A stretch of DNA of 64,000 nucleotides, from the NCBI RefSeq assembly GCF_000716435.1, contig NZ_JNWO01000002.1, forward strand, positions 310,001 to 374,000. Reading direction: 5' to 3'. Position numbers and translations under genes: made by a program. Under the pieces are notes generated by a model. It was not told the DNA's origin, did not search any database, and saw only the letters and a list, made by a program, of their open reading frames with translations. This DNA comes from Streptomyces xylophagus. Its GTDB lineage: Bacteria > Actinomycetota > Actinomycetes > Streptomycetales > Streptomycetaceae. Below are positions 34,218-42,768 of the stretch, one piece after another (positions within the stretch are counted from its first letter, which is position 1; every line of letters begins with the position of its first letter).

Positions 34218-35237
34218 GTGGTGGTCACATCACAGGGCAACCACGCAACGTCGGTGATACCGCGCTCCGGTGAGCCGGGCGCGGTGGCCACCACAGCCAA
34301 CTCGCCGGCCAAGAGGAAGAGTTCACCGAGGAGGGGCCGGCGCCCCGTCGCCACGAGGTCCGCGGCGGCGCGACGCCGGGACCTGCCGGTCGCGCTGCTG
34401 CTCATCCTGCCCGCAGTGGTCGGCTTCGCGACCTTCTACGCCTATCCGACCCTGCGCGGCATCTACCTCAGCTTCACCGAGTTCCACGTCCTGAGCCCGC
34501 CGCGGTGGGTGGGACTGGCCAACTTCCGCGAGCTGTTCGGGGACGACGTCTTCTGGCACTCGCTGCTCGTCACCGCCTACTTCGTCCTGCTGTCCGTCGT
34601 CTTCGGCACGCTGATCTCGCTGGTGACGGCGGTCGTACTGGACCGGGTGACCAGGTCGTCGGTACTGCGCGGAGTGATCCTGCTGCCGTTCCTGATCTCC
34701 AACGTCATCGCCGCCCTGGTGTGGCAGTGGATGCTCGACCCCACCCTCGGCATCGTCAACATCGCCCTCAAGAACCTGACCGGCCACTCCATCCTGTTCT
34801 TCGGCAGCGGGGGATGGGCGATCCCCTCCCTGGCAGCGATCAGCGTCTGGAAGTGGATGGGCTACTACGCCCTGCTGATCTTCGCCGGCCTGCAGACCAT
34901 CCCGCCGACCATCTACGAGGCGGGTCGAGTCGACGGCGCGAGCGAAGTGCAGATGTTCCGCCGGCTGACCGTGCCTCTGCTGCGGCCGATCCTCATCATG
35001 GTGGTCGTCCTGACGGTGATCAACTCCTTCCAGGTGTTCGACATCGTCCAGGTCACCACCGAGGGCGGTCCGGCCAACGCGTCGAACGTGCTGCAGATGT
35101 ACATCTACCGCAAGGCCTTCCGCCAGTTCGACTTCGGCTACGCCGCCACCATGTCGCTGGCCCTGTTCGCCCTGCTCATCGCGGTCACCTTCACCCAGCT
35201 GCGGCTCGCCCGCGCCAACGAATCCGACCTGAACTGA
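34218..35237 (+). CDS. Sugar ABC transporter permease (MalF type)
   Basis: 339 residues. A basic, unstructured N-terminus (about 1-55) precedes six membrane segments. The cytoplasmic EAA loop is EAGRVDGASEVQMFRRLTVPLL (about residues 234-255), which contacts the ATPase. GTG 34218 has GAAGGAGGG upstream. It pairs with the second permease 14 bases downstream and the lipoprotein after it. No ATPase gene accompanies them; in Streptomyces the shared ATPase MsiK energises such importers. Confidence 0.93.
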   Translation: MVVTSQGNHATSVIPRSGEPGAVATTANSPAKRKSSPRRGRRPVATRSAAARRRDLPVALLLILPAVVGFATFYAYPTLRGIYLSFTEFHVLSPPRWVGLANFRELFGDDVFWHSLLVTAYFVLLSVVFGTLISLVTAVVLDRVTRSSVLRGVILLPFLISNVIAALVWQWMLDPTLGIVNIALKNLTGHSILFFGSGGWAIPSLAAISVWKWMGYYALLIFAGLQTIPPTIYEAGRVDGASEVQMFRRLTVPLLRPILIMVVVLTVINSFQVFDIVQVTTEGGPANASNVLQMYIYRKAFRQFDFGYAATMSLALFALLIAVTFTQLRLARANESDLN

Positions 35238-35251
35238 AGGAGGCCGCCCCC

Positions 35252-36190
35252 ATGGCTGTCACCATCGCACCCGGCCCGGCGGCCGTCCCGCGGCGCCCGA
35301 CCCGCAACTCCACCCGCAGGTTCTCGCCCGGCAGGGCCGTGGCCCGGACCTACCTCGGTGTCATCGTCCTCGTCACCCTCTTCCCGTTCTACTGGATCCT
35401 GCGCACCGCGCTGTCGAACAACTATCAACTGGCGACCGACCCGTCCTCGCCGCTGCCGGTGGGCTTCACCTGGGGCGCCTTCGAGCGGGTCCTGGGCCTC
35501 GCCTCCACCGCGGAGGCCCAGGCCCAGGGCGGCTCCGGCGCCACCCTCGACATCGCCCTCTACCTGCGCAACTCGGTGATCTACGCGTCCGTGCAGACCG
35601 CGCTGGTCGTGCTGATCTCGGCAGCCGCCGCCTACGCGTTCTCCCGGTTGCACTGGCGTGGCCGCAACCTGGTGTTCAACATCCTGATCAGCGCCCTGAT
35701 GGTGCCCAGCGTGTTCACGCTGCTGCCCAACTTCGTCCTCGTGAAAGACCTCGGACTCACCGACACCTTTGCCGGACTCATCCTGCCCGGCGGGCTCTTC
35801 CAGGCCTTCACGTTGTTCTTCCTGCGGCAGTTCATGCTCGGCCTGAGCAACGAGGTCGAGGAGGCCGCCATCATCGACGGCGCCGGCCCCCTGCGGATCT
35901 TCTTCCGGATCATCCTGCCGATGTCGTCCGCGCCGATCGCCACCGTGTCGCTGCTGATGTTCGTCAACGCCTGGAACGACTACTTCTGGCCGCTGCTGAT
36001 CGCCAACGACCAGAGCGTCCAGCCCCTCACCCTCGCCCTCGGCGTCTTCAAGCAGTCCTCACCCCAAGCCGCCCCCGACTGGGCCGGGTTGATGGCCGCC
36101 GCCCTCATCGCGGCGCTGCCGATGCTGCTGCTCTTCGTCGCCTTCGGCAAACGCATCGTCAACTCCATCGGCTTCTCCGGCCTCAAGTGA
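35252..36190 (+). CDS. Sugar ABC transporter permease (MalG type)
   Basis: 312 residues with six membrane segments after a basic N-terminus. The EAA loop is EEAAIIDGAGPLRIFFRIILP (about residues 205-225), and the last segment ends KRIVNSIGFSGLK, a usual MalG-type tail. AAGGAGG lies before ATG 35252; the longer open frame upstream is overlap with the first permease and is discarded. A 35-residue insertion rich in Ala, Gln and Gly (TAEAQAQGGSGATL) sits between the first two segments, as in many actinobacterial MalG proteins. Confidence 0.93.
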   Translation: MAVTIAPGPAAVPRRPTRNSTRRFSPGRAVARTYLGVIVLVTLFPFYWILRTALSNNYQLATDPSSPLPVGFTWGAFERVLGLASTAEAQAQGGSGATLDIALYLRNSVIYASVQTALVVLISAAAAYAFSRLHWRGRNLVFNILISALMVPSVFTLLPNFVLVKDLGLTDTFAGLILPGGLFQAFTLFFLRQFMLGLSNEVEEAAIIDGAGPLRIFFRIILPMSSAPIATVSLLMFVNAWNDYFWPLLIANDQSVQPLTLALGVFKQSSPQAAPDWAGLMAAALIAALPMLLLFVAFGKRIVNSIGFSGLK

Positions 36191-36208
36191 CCAGTGAAAG
36201 AAGGAACC

Positions 36209-37558
36209 ATGAGAGTTCGCCAAGCCGTGGCACTGGGAGCCGCGCTCACCCTGACCGCCGTCGTGTCCGCGTGCTCCTCCTCGTCGGGCAGCGGCTCCGG
36301 CTCCTCGACCGTGAACTGGTGGACCTGGGACGACAAGCAGGCTGCCGCCTACAAGGTCTGCGCCACGGACTTCGAGAAGGCCAACCCCGGCGTCACGGTC
36401 AAGATCACCCAGTACAACGTCGTGGACTACTTCACCAAGCTCACCGCAGGCTTCGTGGCCAACAAAGCTCCCGACGCGTTCCAGAACAGCGTCCAGTTCT
36501 TCCCGCAGTACGCCGACCAGCACCAACTGCTCCCGCTGGACGACTACATCAAGAAGGACAGCTTCGACCTGTCGCGCTTCTCCGTCGGCGTCGACTCCTG
36601 GAAGTACACCGACGGCAAGCAGTACGGCCTGCCCCTGGACTGGGCGGCCACCGGCCTCTACTACAACAGCGACATGCTCACCAAGGCCGGCTACAGCACC
36701 AAGGACGTCCAGAACCTCAACTGGAACCCCGACAACGGCGGCACGATCGGCAAGATGATCGCCCATCTGACCCTCGACACCAAGGGCCGACGCGGTGACC
36801 AGGCGGGCTTCGACAAGGCACACATCAAGACCTACGGCTTCGGCCAGCTGGCCGCGAAGGACTTCCTGGGCCAGTCCACCTGGAGCTCCTTCGTCTCCAC
36901 GACGGGCTGGCGGCTCGGCAACAAGGCCAACTGGCCGACCGAGTTGAACTACAACGACCCGCGCCTGGTGAAGACCATGGACTGGATCCGCACCCTGGTC
37001 GCGAAGGGGTACGCACCCAAGATCGGTACGTTCACCAACACCGTCTCCGACGTCGACCTGCTCTCCTCGGGCAAGGTCGCGATGGAGACGGGCGGATCGT
37101 GGTCGGCGTCCACCTTCGCCAAGATCCCCAACATCAAGGTCGGCATCGGTCCCACGGTCCTCGGCCCCGACGGCAAGACCCGAGCCGTCTTCAGCAACTC
37201 CAACGGGAACACCATCTGGGCCGGCACCAAGAACCCTGACCTGACCTGGAAGTGGGTCTCCTACATGGGCTCCGAGGCCTGCCAGACGAAGGCGTCGGCG
37301 ACCGGAACCTTCTTCCCGTCCATCCCCGCCTCGATGGCCGCCTCGGCCAAGGCCCTCAAGGCGCAGGGCGTCGACCTCACGGTCTTCACCGACATGCTCA
37401 AGAACAAGGAGCTCTATCCCTCCCCGGACTTCAACAACGGCGCGGAGCTGCAGGACGCGATCGAGCCGCTGATCGAGGCCTACTTCGGCGGACAGAAGAA
37501 CGACAGCGTCTTCGCCGACATGCAGGCCAAGACCAAGAGCATCCTCACCCAGAAGTGA
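36209..37558 (+). CDS. Sugar ABC transporter substrate-binding lipoprotein
   Basis: 449 residues. A lipoprotein signal with lipobox VVSAC (Cys22) is followed by a Ser/Gly linker and a family 1 solute-binding fold: VNWWTWDDKQAAAYK, WKYTDGKQYGLPLDWAATGLYYN, and VAMETGGSW. It is tethered to the outer membrane face and delivers a sugar, probably an alpha-galactoside judging by the flanking GH27 and GH36 genes. ATG 36209 has AAGAAGGAA upstream and gives the proper short basic n-region; the in-frame ATG 36194 would add five residues. Confidence 0.93.
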   Translation: MRVRQAVALGAALTLTAVVSACSSSSGSGSGSSTVNWWTWDDKQAAAYKVCATDFEKANPGVTVKITQYNVVDYFTKLTAGFVANKAPDAFQNSVQFFPQYADQHQLLPLDDYIKKDSFDLSRFSVGVDSWKYTDGKQYGLPLDWAATGLYYNSDMLTKAGYSTKDVQNLNWNPDNGGTIGKMIAHLTLDTKGRRGDQAGFDKAHIKTYGFGQLAAKDFLGQSTWSSFVSTTGWRLGNKANWPTELNYNDPRLVKTMDWIRTLVAKGYAPKIGTFTNTVSDVDLLSSGKVAMETGGSWSASTFAKIPNIKVGIGPTVLGPDGKTRAVFSNSNGNTIWAGTKNPDLTWKWVSYMGSEACQTKASATGTFFPSIPASMAASAKALKAQGVDLTVFTDMLKNKELYPSPDFNNGAELQDAIEPLIEAYFGGQKNDSVFADMQAKTKSILTQK

Positions 37559-37585
37559 CCGCCGCCCTCCCCGAAAAGAGAGTGC

Positions 37586-39769
37586 ATGCCCACAACCCCC
37601 TCGCGCATCGTCAGCCTCCGCGCGGCCGGCACCTGCTTCGCCGTGGAACTCACCGAACCGGTGCCCAGAGTCCTGCACTGGGGCGCCGACCTGGGCGAAC
37701 TCACCCCCGAGGACCTAAAGGCCCTGAGCCTGACCGCCGAACCCGCGATCCTCAACAACGCACCGGACATCCCGCGCCGCTTCACCGTCTGGCCCACCGA
37801 GGCCGACGGCTGGTCCGGCACCCCGGCCCACCACGGCCACCGTGCCGGCACCGCCACCGCGCCCCGTCCGACCCTCACCGGGGCCACCCACCGCACGAAC
37901 CCCGACGGCGGCGGTGAACTCCACATCCAACTGGCCGACGCGGCGTCCGGACTGGACATCACCCTCACCTACATCCTGGACACCCACGGAATACTCACCA
38001 CCGACGCCGTCCTCACCCGCGGGGACAGCGCCGATACGACGCCCTACGACCTCTCCGGCGCCCTGACCCTGCTGCCCCTGCCGCGCCGGGCCACCGAGAT
38101 CCTGGACTTCACCGGCAAGTGGAGCCGGGAACGCTCGCCCCAGCGCCGCCCGCTGCACCACGGCGCCCATGTCCGTGACGTACGGCGCGGGAAACCCGGT
38201 GTCGACTCGCCCCACCTCCTGACGGTGGGCGTACCCGGCTTCGGATTCCGCACCGGCGAGGTGTGGGCCGTACACGTGGCATGGAGCGGTGACCAGCGCT
38301 ACCTCGTCGAGCAACTCCCGGAGGGAGCCGGTGTGCACGCCTCCGCCCTCGGCGCCGGCGAACTCCTCCGGGCCGGCGAGATCCGTCTGGCACCCGGCGA
38401 CACCTACCGCACACCGCGCTGCCATTTCGGGTGGTCGGCGAACGGCCTGGACGGCATCGCCGACCGCTTCCACCGCCACCTCCGCGCACGACCGCAGCAC
38501 CCGTGCGGCCCTCGCCCTCTCGTGCTCAACAGCTGGGAGGGCGTCTACTTCGACCACGATCTCGACCGGCTGCGGGCCCTGGCGGAGCGTGCCGCCGCGG
38601 TGGGGGTCGAGCGGTTCGTGCTCGACGACGGCTGGTTCAGCGGTCGCCGCGCCGATACCGCGGGTCTCGGTGACTGGCTCGCCGACCCGACCGTCTGGCC
38701 CGACGGGCTCAGCCCGCTCGCCGACCATGTCCGGGCGTTGGGCATGGACTTCGGACTCTGGGTCGAGCCGGAGATGGTGAACCCCGACTCCCAACTGGCC
38801 CGCACCCACCCCGAGTGGATCCTCGGGCCCGCCGCCGGCCTCGGCCCGACCGCCCGCCATCAGCACGTCCTGGACCTCGCGTGCCCCGAGGTCTTCGACT
38901 ACCTGCTGAAGTCACTGGACGCACTCGTCGGAAGCTACGACATCGCCTACCTGAAGTGGGACCACAACCGGGAACTCCACGAAGCCGTGCGCACTCCGGG
39001 CGACCGGCCCGCAGGACATGCCCAAGTCGGGGCGCTGTACCGGCTGTTGGACGCTGTCAAGCAGCGTCACCCCGGCCTGGAGATCGAGAGCTGTGCGAGT
39101 GGCGGCGGCCGGGTCGACCTGGGCGTACTCGCCCGCACCGACCGGGTGTGGCCCTCTGACTGCAACGACCCCGTGGAACGGCAGGCGATCCAGAGCTGGA
39201 CCGTGCAGCTCCTCCCTCCCGAACTCGTCGGCACCCATGTCGGCGCCGCACGCAGCCACACCACCGGACGCGTCACCTCCGACACGTTCCGCATGATCAC
39301 CGCCCTGTTCGGCCACGCCGGCATCGAGCAGGACCTCGCACGGTGCTCGGAGGAGGAGTTGACCAGGCTGACCGCCTGGAGCGCCCTCCACCGCGAACTG
39401 CGCCCACTGCTCCACACCGGTCGCACCGTCCGTGCCGACCTGGAGGACGAGTCCCGGGTGCTGTACGGAGTCGTGGCCCAGGACGGTTCAGGAGCCCTGT
39501 ACTCCTGGGCGCGCGTGGCGACTTCCCCCGAAGGCCAGTCCGGCCGTACGACCCTTCCCGGCCTGAGCGCCGACGCCCACTACCGACTCCGCGTGCGCAC
39601 CGACCTCGGCCTGCCCTCCTTCCACGAGGTCGCGCCGCCCCCGTGGTTGACGGCCGCGCAGGAGGACTGGCTCACCCTGCCCGGCTCGGTGCTGGCCACC
39701 GCGGGCCTGCCCATGCCCACCCTCAACCCAGAGCAGGCGCTGCTCATCGAGGTCCGTCGCCAGGACTGA
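37586..39769 (+). CDS. GH36 alpha-galactosidase (intracellular)
   Basis: 727 residues, usual for the bacterial GH36 family. An N-terminal beta-supersandwich precedes the barrel, with LVLNSWEGVYFD, FVLDDGWFSGRR, GLWVEPEMVNPDS, YLKWDHNRELHE (nucleophile Asp459), EIESCASGGGRVDLGVL and VWPSDCNDPVERQ (acid/base Asp525). No signal peptide. It would hydrolyse melibiose- or raffinose-type sugars after import by the preceding ABC system. Last gene of the operon begun by GH27; only six bases separate its end from the convergent P450 gene. Confidence 0.95.
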   Translation: MPTTPSRIVSLRAAGTCFAVELTEPVPRVLHWGADLGELTPEDLKALSLTAEPAILNNAPDIPRRFTVWPTEADGWSGTPAHHGHRAGTATAPRPTLTGATHRTNPDGGGELHIQLADAASGLDITLTYILDTHGILTTDAVLTRGDSADTTPYDLSGALTLLPLPRRATEILDFTGKWSRERSPQRRPLHHGAHVRDVRRGKPGVDSPHLLTVGVPGFGFRTGEVWAVHVAWSGDQRYLVEQLPEGAGVHASALGAGELLRAGEIRLAPGDTYRTPRCHFGWSANGLDGIADRFHRHLRARPQHPCGPRPLVLNSWEGVYFDHDLDRLRALAERAAAVGVERFVLDDGWFSGRRADTAGLGDWLADPTVWPDGLSPLADHVRALGMDFGLWVEPEMVNPDSQLARTHPEWILGPAAGLGPTARHQHVLDLACPEVFDYLLKSLDALVGSYDIAYLKWDHNRELHEAVRTPGDRPAGHAQVGALYRLLDAVKQRHPGLEIESCASGGGRVDLGVLARTDRVWPSDCNDPVERQAIQSWTVQLLPPELVGTHVGAARSHTTGRVTSDTFRMITALFGHAGIEQDLARCSEEELTRLTAWSALHRELRPLLHTGRTVRADLEDESRVLYGVVAQDGSGALYSWARVATSPEGQSGRTTLPGLSADAHYRLRVRTDLGLPSFHEVAPPPWLTAAQEDWLTLPGSVLATAGLPMPTLNPEQALLIEVRRQD

Positions 39770-39775
39770 AGTCGC

Positions 39776-40999
39776 TCAGCAATAGCGCGAGTTGGAGGTC
39801 CCGGAGGTCACGACCGACACGGGAAGTCGCCGCACTCCGTGCATCAGCAGGCCCGGAGTCCACTCCAAGTCGGCCGCGTCCACGGCCAGTTCGAGACTCT
39901 CGACGCGCTCCAGCACCGCGCTGATCGCGACCGTGGCCTCCATCCTGGCCAACGGCGCCCCCAGGCAGTGGTGGACGCCGTGCCCGAAGGCGACATGGCC
40001 GGCCGGCCGGCCGAGGCGGAAGGAGTCCGGCTCCTCGAACCGGGCGGGGTCCCGGTCGGCGGCGGCGAGGGACACCAGCAGCATGTCGCCCCGGCGCACC
40101 GGCACTTCACCCACCCGCATGTCCTCGGTGGCGAAGCGCTCGGTCGCCGTGAGTACCGGTCCGTCCAGACGGAGGAACTCCTCGACGGCCGAGGGTACGA
40201 GGGAGGGATCGGCGCGCAACGCCTTGAAGAGGTCCGGCTGTTGGGTGAGTCCGAGCAGTACGGCACCGATGAGGTTGGCGGTCGTCTCGTACCCGGCGAT
40301 CAGCAGGAGGAAGGCCATGCCGACCAGCTCCGGGTCGGTGAGCCTGTCCTCGTCGCTGTCGTTGGCCAGCGCGCTCAGCAGGTCCTGACCCGGGTCGGCC
40401 CGCTTGCCGGCGATCAGCTCGGCCAGGTAGCCGCTCATCCAGACGTACGCCTCCTCCCGGTCGCTGCCGGCGACCGGGGACACGATCTGCTCCGAGGCCC
40501 AGCGGAACCTGTCCCAGTCGTCCAGCGGCACGCCGAGCAGTTCGCAGATCACGGCGATGGGGACGCGGGCGGCGAAGCCGTCGACCAACTCCGGTGTGTC
40601 CTGGGCCAGTACGTCGTCCGCGAGCTTGCCCGCGATCTCCTGTGTGCGGGGCCGCAGGGACTCGATCTGCTGCGGGGTGAAGGCGCGTGTCACCAGTTTG
40701 CGGAGACGGGTGTGGTCGGGTGGGTCCACGGTCAGCATGTAGTCGATCCCGACCTCGTCCCGGACCCCGCTCATCAGCCAGCCGGGTTCCAGTCCCGCGC
40801 GCTCGCTCCGCTTGGACACGCGGGGATCGGTGAGTACTTGGCGTGCCGCCTCGTATCCCGTGACCAGCAACTGCGGCGGCGCACCGTCCGGTTCGCAGCG
40901 GTGCGCGGCTCCGGAATCCGTCAACTGCCGTAGCACCGCGTGCGGGTCCGTCTGGAACGCGGCACCTTCCAGTACCGCCCGCAGGTCGCTTGTCGTCAT
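39776..40999 (-). CDS. Cytochrome P450
   Basis: 407 residues, a soluble bacterial P450 resembling the CYP105/CYP107 groups. The I-helix oxygen-binding motif is LLLIAGYETTANL, the ExxR motif is in AVEEFLRLDG, and the haem loop is FGHGVHHCLGAPLAR with axial Cys345. The C-terminus ends unusually in Cys. It hydroxylates or oxidises an unknown small molecule and needs ferredoxin partners, not encoded nearby. GGGAG lies before ATG 40999. Its promoter carries the dyad TGCTT-N8-AAGCA (41023-41040) and a second near-copy at 41108-41125, tying it to the MarR genes 3-7 kb away. Confidence 0.95.
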   Translation of the reverse strand: MTTSDLRAVLEGAAFQTDPHAVLRQLTDSGAAHRCEPDGAPPQLLVTGYEAARQVLTDPRVSKRSERAGLEPGWLMSGVRDEVGIDYMLTVDPPDHTRLRKLVTRAFTPQQIESLRPRTQEIAGKLADDVLAQDTPELVDGFAARVPIAVICELLGVPLDDWDRFRWASEQIVSPVAGSDREEAYVWMSGYLAELIAGKRADPGQDLLSALANDSDEDRLTDPELVGMAFLLLIAGYETTANLIGAVLLGLTQQPDLFKALRADPSLVPSAVEEFLRLDGPVLTATERFATEDMRVGEVPVRRGDMLLVSLAAADRDPARFEEPDSFRLGRPAGHVAFGHGVHHCLGAPLARMEATVAISAVLERVESLELAVDAADLEWTPGLLMHGVRRLPVSVVTSGTSNSRYC

Positions 41000-41220
41000 C
41001 GAGGTCTCCCGCCCGAGTTAATTGCTTTCGTGGGCAAGCATTACGTCGGAGAAAGGGCATGTCAAGGAGTGGCGGAAGCGGAGGGAGGTGGTGGAAGGGT
41101 TCGAATCTGCTTGCCAACACACGTAAATAAGCGGGGGAGTTGATGGCAGGTCCGAGGTGCCCGTACGGAACGGGAGGCCGTCGTGAAGGGTGGCGGGCGG
41201 CCGGAGCCGCGCCCCGGTGA
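41000..41220. promoter_or_regulatory. Intergenic region with two MarR-type dyads upstream of the P450 gene
   Basis: No gene is seen. TGCTTTCGTGGGCAAGCA (41023-41040) is embedded in a wider dyad with TAAT/ATTA flanks, 24 bases before the P450 start. TGCTTGCCAACACACGTA (41108-41125) is a second, weaker copy. Both fit TGCTT-N8-AAGYA, which recurs at 44012, 44048, 50038 and 51051. Confidence 0.65.
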
Positions 41221-41970
41221 CTAGAAGCCGGCCCGGGTTCCGCCGTCGATCGTCACCATGGCGCCCGTGAGGTACGACGCGGCCGGCGACAACAGGAAGG
41301 CGGCGACACGGCCGAACTCCTCCGGGGCGCCGTAGCGACGCAGCGGGACGTCGGCCACGGCGTCGGCGGCGTTGCCGGTGAGCGCCGCGATGTCGCGCGC
41401 ACGGTCGGTCGCGATGTGCGCGGGCAGGAGGCCGACCACGCGAACGCCCCGGGGGCCCAGTTCGTCCGCGAGGTTCTTGGCGTAGCCCGCCAGGCCCGGA
41501 CGCAGGGCGTTGGAGACGGCGAGGCCGGGGATCGGCTCGTACACCGAGGTGGAGAGGACGAAGCCGATCACCCCGCCCTCGCCCAGTTCCCCGGCGACCG
41601 CGCGCGACAGCCGCACCGCACCCAGGAACCCCGACTCGAAGGAGTCACGCCACTGCTCATCGCCAACAGTGTCGGACGTGCCCGTCGGCGGACCGCCCAC
41701 GCTGATGAGCACTCCGTCCAGTCGCCCGAAGGCATCGCGCGCCGCCGCGATCAACCGGTCCGGCGTTCCCGGGTCGGCATTGTCGGCGACGACACCGACA
41801 GCCGAGCCGGGGTCGCCGAGTTCGGCCTCCGCCGACACCACCGATGCCGTACCGCGACCGCTGACGACCACCTTCGCGCCGTCCGCGGTCAACTCGCGTG
41901 CGGCGGCCAGCCCGAGACCGCGCGTGCCACCGGTGACGATGTACACCCGATCCTTCAGTCCGAGATCCAT
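41221..41970 (-). CDS. Atypical short-chain dehydrogenase (Tyr and Lys replaced)
   Basis: 249 residues. The Rossmann motif TGGTRGLG, VVADNADP and a C-terminal LTGAMVTIDGGTRAGF mark an SDR. At the active site, Ser is present in VLSTSVYEP, but the expected YxxxK reads SNALR (in LAVSNALRPGLAG), so the catalytic Tyr and Lys are replaced. A subgroup of bacterial SDRs with this SNxxR pattern exists; their activity is unclear. ATG 41970 is preceded by GGGAGC and fits the homology start MDLGLKDRV. It is divergent from the tautomerase gene. Confidence 0.85.
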   Translation of the reverse strand: MDLGLKDRVYIVTGGTRGLGLAAARELTADGAKVVVSGRGTASVVSAEAELGDPGSAVGVVADNADPGTPDRLIAAARDAFGRLDGVLISVGGPPTGTSDTVGDEQWRDSFESGFLGAVRLSRAVAGELGEGGVIGFVLSTSVYEPIPGLAVSNALRPGLAGYAKNLADELGPRGVRVVGLLPAHIATDRARDIAALTGNAADAVADVPLRRYGAPEEFGRVAAFLLSPAASYLTGAMVTIDGGTRAGF

Positions 41971-42049
41971 GACTGCTCCCGTCGCGATTCGGAAGGGTGA
42001 GGTACGGCCGAATCGCCGACATCGTGGCCCGGGTGCGGTCGTCGCGGCC

Positions 42050-42069
42050 TCCGTCCGATGACGCAAACG
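42050..42069 (+). promoter_or_regulatory. Partial GTC-N4-GAC/CAAG box before the tautomerase
   Basis: GTCCGATGACGCAAAC (from 42053) matches the element seen before both LuxR-type genes (GTC-N4-GAC-KCAAGCC) except for the final bases. It is about 145 bases before the tautomerase start and no clear -10 follows at the usual distance. Weakest of the six copies. Confidence 0.35.
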
Positions 42070-42214
42070 CATACCGAAACGTGGGAGTCCGCAGCTGCTG
42101 GTGCGTCTGCTGCAGTCTCGGCCTCGGTCGGACGGCGGAAGCGGGGAGCTGCGTACGCGAAGGACCGTGTGCCGGTGTCCCGTTGGGCACGCCCCCGATT
42201 CGTGAGGAGCCGAC

Positions 42215-42619
42215 ATGCCCGTCTACACCTGCACCGCGGCGCAGGGCACGCTGACCCGTGAGTCGAAGGCGTCTTTGGCGGCCGAGATCACCCGGATCCA
42301 CGCGGCGATCAACCACGTGCCGGCGGCCTACGTCGACGTGATCTTCTCCGAGCCACCGTCGGAGAGCGTCTTCGCGGGCGGGGTGCCGGGTACGCCACTG
42401 ATCATCACGGGCTGGGCGCGGCGGGGGCATCCGCCGGAGGACACGACGCGACTGGCGCTGGAGTTGTCCTCAGCGGCCGTACGCATCACCGGAGTTGAGG
42501 AGCGCCACGTCATGGTGGTGATCCAGGACAGCCCCGCCCGGTCCGCGGTGGAAGGCGGTCAGGTGCTGCCCGAACCCGGCGAGGAGAAGGAGTGGTTGGC
42601 GCGCCGGGGCGACGGGTGA
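42215..42619 (+). CDS. Tautomerase-superfamily protein (cis-CaaD-like)
   Basis: 134 residues. The N-terminal Met-Pro of MPVYTCTAAQGTLT supplies the catalytic Pro1 once Met is removed. YVDVIFSEPPSESVF and GVEERHVMVVIQDSP give the two beta-alpha-beta halves of a fused, trimer-forming tautomerase, about twice the length of 4-oxalocrotonate tautomerase. Members dehalogenate or tautomerise unsaturated acids; the substrate is unknown. GAGGAG lies before ATG 42215. The C-terminal tail is charged. Convergent with the YceI-WrbA fusion gene. Confidence 0.85.
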   Translation: MPVYTCTAAQGTLTRESKASLAAEITRIHAAINHVPAAYVDVIFSEPPSESVFAGGVPGTPLIITGWARRGHPPEDTTRLALELSSAAVRITGVEERHVMVVIQDSPARSAVEGGQVLPEPGEEKEWLARRGDG

Positions 42620-42625
42620 ACAGCC

Positions 42626-42724
42626 GGCGGCCTCCCGCGCGACCCACGGCCGAACGCCGACGCCGTCCCGCGCGACCCACGACCGAATGCCGGCGCCCTC
42701 CTGCGAGGCCAACGACCGAATGCC
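42626..42724. repeat. Three tandem 33-bp repeats
   Basis: Units at 42626-42658, 42659-42691 and 42692-42724, each 33 bp, share GCGACCCAC/GACCGAATGCC cores. The third unit runs into the left arm of the hairpin at 42721-42752, so the units look like duplicates of the terminator arm region. They lie between two convergent stops and are noncoding as judged by the neighbours. Confidence 0.65.
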
Positions 42725-42752
42725 GGCGACCGCCCCGAGGTGGTCGCCGGCA
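42721..42752. terminator. Bidirectional hairpin terminator
   Basis: TGCCGGCGACC (42721-42731) and GGTCGCCGGCA (42742-42752) form an 11-bp perfect stem with a 10-base loop, between the convergent tautomerase (stop 42619) and YceI-WrbA (stop 42769) genes. Confidence 0.7.
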
Positions 42753-42768
42753 TCCAACTGCCCTGGTG

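Noticed and set aside
42626..42724. 33-bp repeats as a CRISPR or iteron origin
   Set aside because: Units abut with no spacers, only three copies exist, and they merge with a terminator arm between convergent genes.
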